NCBI RefSeq assembly: GCF_000439085.1
Contig: NZ_AUUA01000016.1
Span: forward strand, 1 to 64,000
Direction: 5' to 3'
Length of the DNA: 64,000 nucleotides
Origin: Leminorella grimontii ATCC 33999 = DSM 5078
GTDB lineage: Bacteria > Pseudomonadota > Gammaproteobacteria > Enterobacterales > Enterobacteriaceae
A model generated the notes under the pieces. That model saw only the letters and a program-made list of their open reading frames with translations. It was not told the origin of the DNA and did no database searches. The position numbers and the translations under genes were made by a program. This document shows, piece by piece, positions 60,939 through 64,000 of the stretch (position 1 is its first letter; each line of letters begins with the position of its first letter).

Positions 60939-61934
60939 ATGAAGAAAAAAAGACCCGTCCTTCAGGACGTCGCCGATATCGTTGGCGTCACAAAAATGAC
61001 CATCAGCCGCTATCTGCGCGATCCGGAGCTGGTTTCCCTGTCTCTGAGAGGGAAAATTGCTGCTGCTCTGGAGGAGTCTGGCTACATTCTAAACCGTGCG
61101 CCCGATATTCTTTCTAATGCGACCAGCCATGCTATTGGCGTTTTACTTCCCTCCCTGACCAACCAGGTTTTTGCTGAAGTGCTGCGCGGAATAGAAAGCG
61201 TGACGGACGCCCATGGCTATCAGACCATGCTGGGCCACTACGGCTATAGCTCAGAAAAGGAAGAGCAGAGGTTGGCCTCTTTGCTGTCTTATAACATCGA
61301 CGGCCTTATTCTTTCCGAACGCCAGCACACGCCTCGAACGCTGAAAATGATTGAAGTTGCCGGAATTCCCGTCGTCGAGTTGATGGACAGCGTGTCCCCC
61401 TGCCTTGATATGGCCGTAGGGTTTGATAACCATGAGGCCGCGCGCCAAATGACAAAAGACGTTATCTCCCGGGGGCATCGGCACGTCGTTTATTTCGGCG
61501 CACGACACGATGAGAGAACGATAATCAAACAAAGGGGATATGAACAGGCAATGAGTGAAGCCGGGCTTACGCCGTTTAGCGTGATGACGGCAAAAGCCTC
61601 TTCCTATTCCGCCGGTGCCGAAATGCTGCTTCAGGCTCAGACGCAATATCCTAAAATTGACAGCATCTTCTGTACCAATGACGACCTGGCGGTCGGGGCC
61701 ATTTTTGAATGCCAGCGTCAGGGAATTCGTATTCCTCAGGATATGGGCGTAGCCGGTTTCCACGGTCATGATATTGGTCGTGTGATGCAGCCTAAGCTTG
61801 CCAGCGTATTAACGCCGCGTGAAAAAATGGGAAAGATCGGCGCAGAAATTCTGCTGTCTCGCCTGCGCGGAGAAGCCGTGCCTTCCCGCGTGGTTGACGT
61901 TGGCTTCACCCTGATCGCTGGCGACAGTATCTAG
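60939..61934 (+). CDS. gntR: Gluconate repressor GntR (LacI family)
   Basis: 331 residues, the same as E. coli GntR. N-terminal helix-turn-helix (about 8-27, DVADIVGVTKMTISRYL) and a periplasmic-binding-protein-like domain that binds gluconate. It represses gntK and gntU through the tandem operators upstream of gntK. Confidence 0.97.
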   Translation: MKKKRPVLQDVADIVGVTKMTISRYLRDPELVSLSLRGKIAAALEESGYILNRAPDILSNATSHAIGVLLPSLTNQVFAEVLRGIESVTDAHGYQTMLGHYGYSSEKEEQRLASLLSYNIDGLILSERQHTPRTLKMIEVAGIPVVELMDSVSPCLDMAVGFDNHEAARQMTKDVISRGHRHVVYFGARHDERTIIKQRGYEQAMSEAGLTPFSVMTAKASSYSAGAEMLLQAQTQYPKIDSIFCTNDDLAVGAIFECQRQGIRIPQDMGVAGFHGHDIGRVMQPKLASVLTPREKMGKIGAEILLSRLRGEAVPSRVVDVGFTLIAGDSI

Positions 61935-62070
61935 ACAGCGTTTTGTCTAAACGAAAGAGGCGAACGTGAGCTCTTTTTGCGCGTATCTCTGCACTATTTT
62001 TTGAACTCCCTCACAAATATCTTATCCGCTTCTTTTTCCCTATTGCTTATTTATTCTGCTGCCAACAGAA

Positions 62071-62098
62071 TGTTACCGATAACTTGTTACCAGTAACA
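62071..62098. promoter_or_regulatory. Tandem GntR operators upstream of gntK
   Basis: TGTTACCGATAACT (62071-62084) and TGTTACCAGTAACA (62085-62098) lie side by side. Both match the GntR consensus TGTTACCGGTAACA closely, and lie 24 bases before the gntK start. Confidence 0.88.
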
Positions 62099-62121
62099 TA
62101 AAGCATTGGGGATCGTATCTA

Positions 62122-62652
62122 ATGAATAATCAAACTCAGCCGCGCCGCGTTTTTGTCCTTATGGGCGTATCAGGCAGCGGCAAATCGGCGGTCGCTGCTC
62201 GGGTCGCTCACGAACTCCAGACGGCGTTTCTTGATGGGGATTTCCTACATCCGCGTAGAAACATTGAAAAAATGGCGTCGGGAAACCCTTTAAACGATGA
62301 TGACCGTATGCCCTGGCTGAAGGCGTTGAACGACGCGGCTTACGCCATGCAGAGAACCAACGACGTTTCCTTAATTATTTGCTCGTCGCTGAAGAAGAAG
62401 TATCGCGACTGCCTGCGGGAAGGTAATGAAAACCTTTCGTTTATCTATATGAAAGGGGATTTTGACGTTATCGAACGACGCCTGATGGCGCGTAAAGGTC
62501 ACTTCCAAAAGCCCAAAATGTTGGAGTCTCAGTTCGCGGCGCTAGAAGAGCCTGGGCTGGAAGAACATGACGTTGCTGCTATCAATATTGACCAACCGCT
62601 TGATGACGTTGTTGCTGACGTTATTCGGCACATAAAATCCAAAACTGCTTAA
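62122..62652 (+). CDS. gntK: Gluconokinase GntK (thermoresistant type)
   Basis: 176 residues; E. coli GntK has 175. Phosphorylates gluconate to 6-phosphogluconate. P-loop GVSGSGKS at about 15-22; DGDFLHPRRNIEKMASGNPLNDDDRMPWL is the substrate-binding segment. Followed by gntU after 11 bases. Confidence 0.96.
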   Translation: MNNQTQPRRVFVLMGVSGSGKSAVAARVAHELQTAFLDGDFLHPRRNIEKMASGNPLNDDDRMPWLKALNDAAYAMQRTNDVSLIICSSLKKKYRDCLREGNENLSFIYMKGDFDVIERRLMARKGHFQKPKMLESQFAALEEPGLEEHDVAAINIDQPLDDVVADVIRHIKSKTA

Positions 62653-62663
62653 GGATAATAATA

Positions 62664-64000
62664 ATGGATACGTTAACCCTCGTGTTAACGGCGGTAGGCT
62701 CTGTACTACTACTGCTGTTTCTCGTGATGTATGCTCGCCTGCACGCGTTTATCGCACTAATGCTGGTGTCGTTGGGCGCCGGCATGTTTTCCGGCATGCC
62801 CTTAACAAAAATCGTAGAGACGATGCAAAAGGGGATGGCCGGTACGCTCGGCTTTTTGGCCATCGTCGTTGCGTTAGGCGCTATGTTCGGCAAAATCCTG
62901 CATGAGACCGGCGCGCTGGATCAGATCGCCGTGAAGCTGCTGCACGGCTTTGGCGAAAAGCGCGCCAACTACGCGCTGGGCCTTGCCGGGCTTATCTGTG
63001 CGCTGCCGCTGTTTTTTGACGTTGCCATCGTTCTGCTCATCGGCATCGCGTTTGCCGTTGCGCGTCGTACAAAAGGAAACCTGGTCAGGCTGGTTGTTCC
63101 TCTGTTTGCCGGGGTTGCCGCCGCCGCCGCGTTCTTACTGCCGGGGCCGACGCCTATGCTGCTGGCGTCACAAATGAACGCTGACTTCACCTGGATGATT
63201 ATCATCGGCCTCGCCGCGGCGATCCCGGGTATGATTCTGGCCGGGCCGATTTTTGGCAGCTTCATTAGCCGTTTTGTTACGTTGGATCTGCCGGAAGACA
63301 TTGATGAACCTAGCATTAATAAAGACGCGCTGCCGTCCTTCGGCTTTAGTCTGGTTCTGGTGCTGTTCCCGCTGATTCTGGTTGGCTTAAACACCATCGG
63401 TACGCGCATTGTTGCGCCGGATTCTCCGTTGGTTGAATGGTTTAAATTCATCGGCCATCCGTTTGTCGCTATTCTGCTGGCCTGTCTGTTAGCAATTTAT
63501 GGCCTGGCGCTGCGTCGCGGCATGAGCCGTGAAAAGGTGATGTCCGTTTGTTCTGCGGCTATCCAACCGGCGGGTATTATCCTACTGGTGACGGGCGCCG
63601 GCGGCGTGTTCAAGCAGGTTCTGGTTGATTCCGGCGTGGGCCCAGCTCTGGGTAATGCGCTGATTGGCGCGGGTCTTCCGATTGCTGCGGCCTGCTTTGT
63701 TTTGGCCGCTGCGGTTCGCGTTATCCAAGGCTCGGCAACGGTCGCCTGTTTAACGACGGTCGGTCTGGTGCTTCCCGTTATCGGCGAGCTGGGATATAAC
63801 GGCGCTCAGCTGGCTGCGCTGTCCGTCTGTATTGCCGGTGGTTCGATTGTGCTAAGCCATGTTAACGACTCCGGCTTCTGGCTGTTCGGTAAGTTTACCG
63901 GCGCAACGGAAGCGCAAACGCTGAAAACCTGGACGCTGATGGAGACCATCCTGGGAACTACGGGTGCTATCGTAGGTATGATAGCGTTCTCCCTGCTGTA
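62664..64000 (+). CDS. gntU: Low-affinity gluconate permease GntU (cut at window end)
   Basis: 445 codons are visible, then TA at the window edge, which is probably the start of the stop codon since E. coli GntU has 446 residues. GntP family, about twelve membrane helices. MDTLTLVLTAVGSVLLLLFL at the start, and VIQGSATVACLTTVGLVLP and SHVNDSGFWLFGKF near the end, are close to the E. coli protein. Co-transcribed with gntK under GntR. Confidence 0.95.
   Translation, partial: MDTLTLVLTAVGSVLLLLFLVMYARLHAFIALMLVSLGAGMFSGMPLTKIVETMQKGMAGTLGFLAIVVALGAMFGKILHETGALDQIAVKLLHGFGEKRANYALGLAGLICALPLFFDVAIVLLIGIAFAVARRTKGNLVRLVVPLFAGVAAAAAFLLPGPTPMLLASQMNADFTWMIIIGLAAAIPGMILAGPIFGSFISRFVTLDLPEDIDEPSINKDALPSFGFSLVLVLFPLILVGLNTIGTRIVAPDSPLVEWFKFIGHPFVAILLACLLAIYGLALRRGMSREKVMSVCSAAIQPAGIILLVTGAGGVFKQVLVDSGVGPALGNALIGAGLPIAAACFVLAAAVRVIQGSATVACLTTVGLVLPVIGELGYNGAQLAALSVCIAGGSIVLSHVNDSGFWLFGKFTGATEAQTLKTWTLMETILGTTGAIVGMIAFSLL

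Overview
The window is a stretch of chromosome from a gammaproteobacterium of the order Enterobacterales. Almost every gene matches a named Escherichia coli K-12 gene closely and in nearly the same order (hdfR, maoP, comM, ilvLGMEDA, ilvYC, rep, gppA, rhlB, trxA, rho, the wec cluster, the argX-hisR-leuT-proM tRNAs, hemCDXY, cyaA, cyaY, lptM, dapF, xerC, uvrD, corA, rarD, recQ, rhtC, gntRKU). Departures from K-12 suggest a lineage outside Escherichia/Salmonella: lysA sits directly before dapF, ilvG is intact, a DUF2461 gene separates ilvA from ilvY, DUF805 and DUF3829 genes flank rep, and aslA/aslB are absent beside the tRNA cluster. I cannot fix the genus from sequence alone.

Layout. 1-470: the 3' end of a 5S rRNA, a hairpin-rich spacer with a repeated 5S tail, then tRNA-Asp and tRNA-Trp. 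483-3331: hdfR, maoP and comM. 3588-13517: the branched-chain amino acid region, with the ilvL attenuator, ilvGMEDA, a DUF2461 gene, and divergent ilvY/ilvC with two inverted operator-like boxes. 13683-22540: DUF805 protein, rep helicase, DUF3829 lipoprotein, gppA-rhlB, trxA and rho. 22612-35516: the complete enterobacterial common antigen cluster wecA-wzzE-wecB-wecC-rffG-rffH-wecD-wecE-wzxE-wecF-wzyE-wecG. 35606-38526: sstT, a candidate small ORF, four tRNAs and the sRNA GlmZ with a sigma-54 promoter. 38527-42597: hemCDXY on the minus strand. 42949-47070: cyaA, a retron, and cyaY. 47161-54180: lptM, lysA, dapF, a DUF484 gene, xerC, yigB and uvrD. 54376-64000: corA with its leader, an AbrB-family protein, rarD, recQ, rhtC, and the gluconate genes gntR, gntK and gntU (cut at the window edge).

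The outstanding item is a retron inserted between the convergent genes cyaA and cyaY. It has a 323-residue reverse transcriptase (NAxxH, YCDD and VTG motifs), started by TTG behind a good ribosome binding site. Upstream of it lies a recognisable msr-msd RNA with a 16-base a1/a2 pair, a branch guanosine just after a1, three msr hairpins and a long msd hairpin. No effector gene accompanies it, and its stop codon overlaps that of cyaA. Secondary points are the inverted copy of the 5S 3' end in the rrn spacer, an unannotated 28-codon ORF before the tRNA cluster, and the corA leader. I saw no insertion sequence, prophage or CRISPR array.
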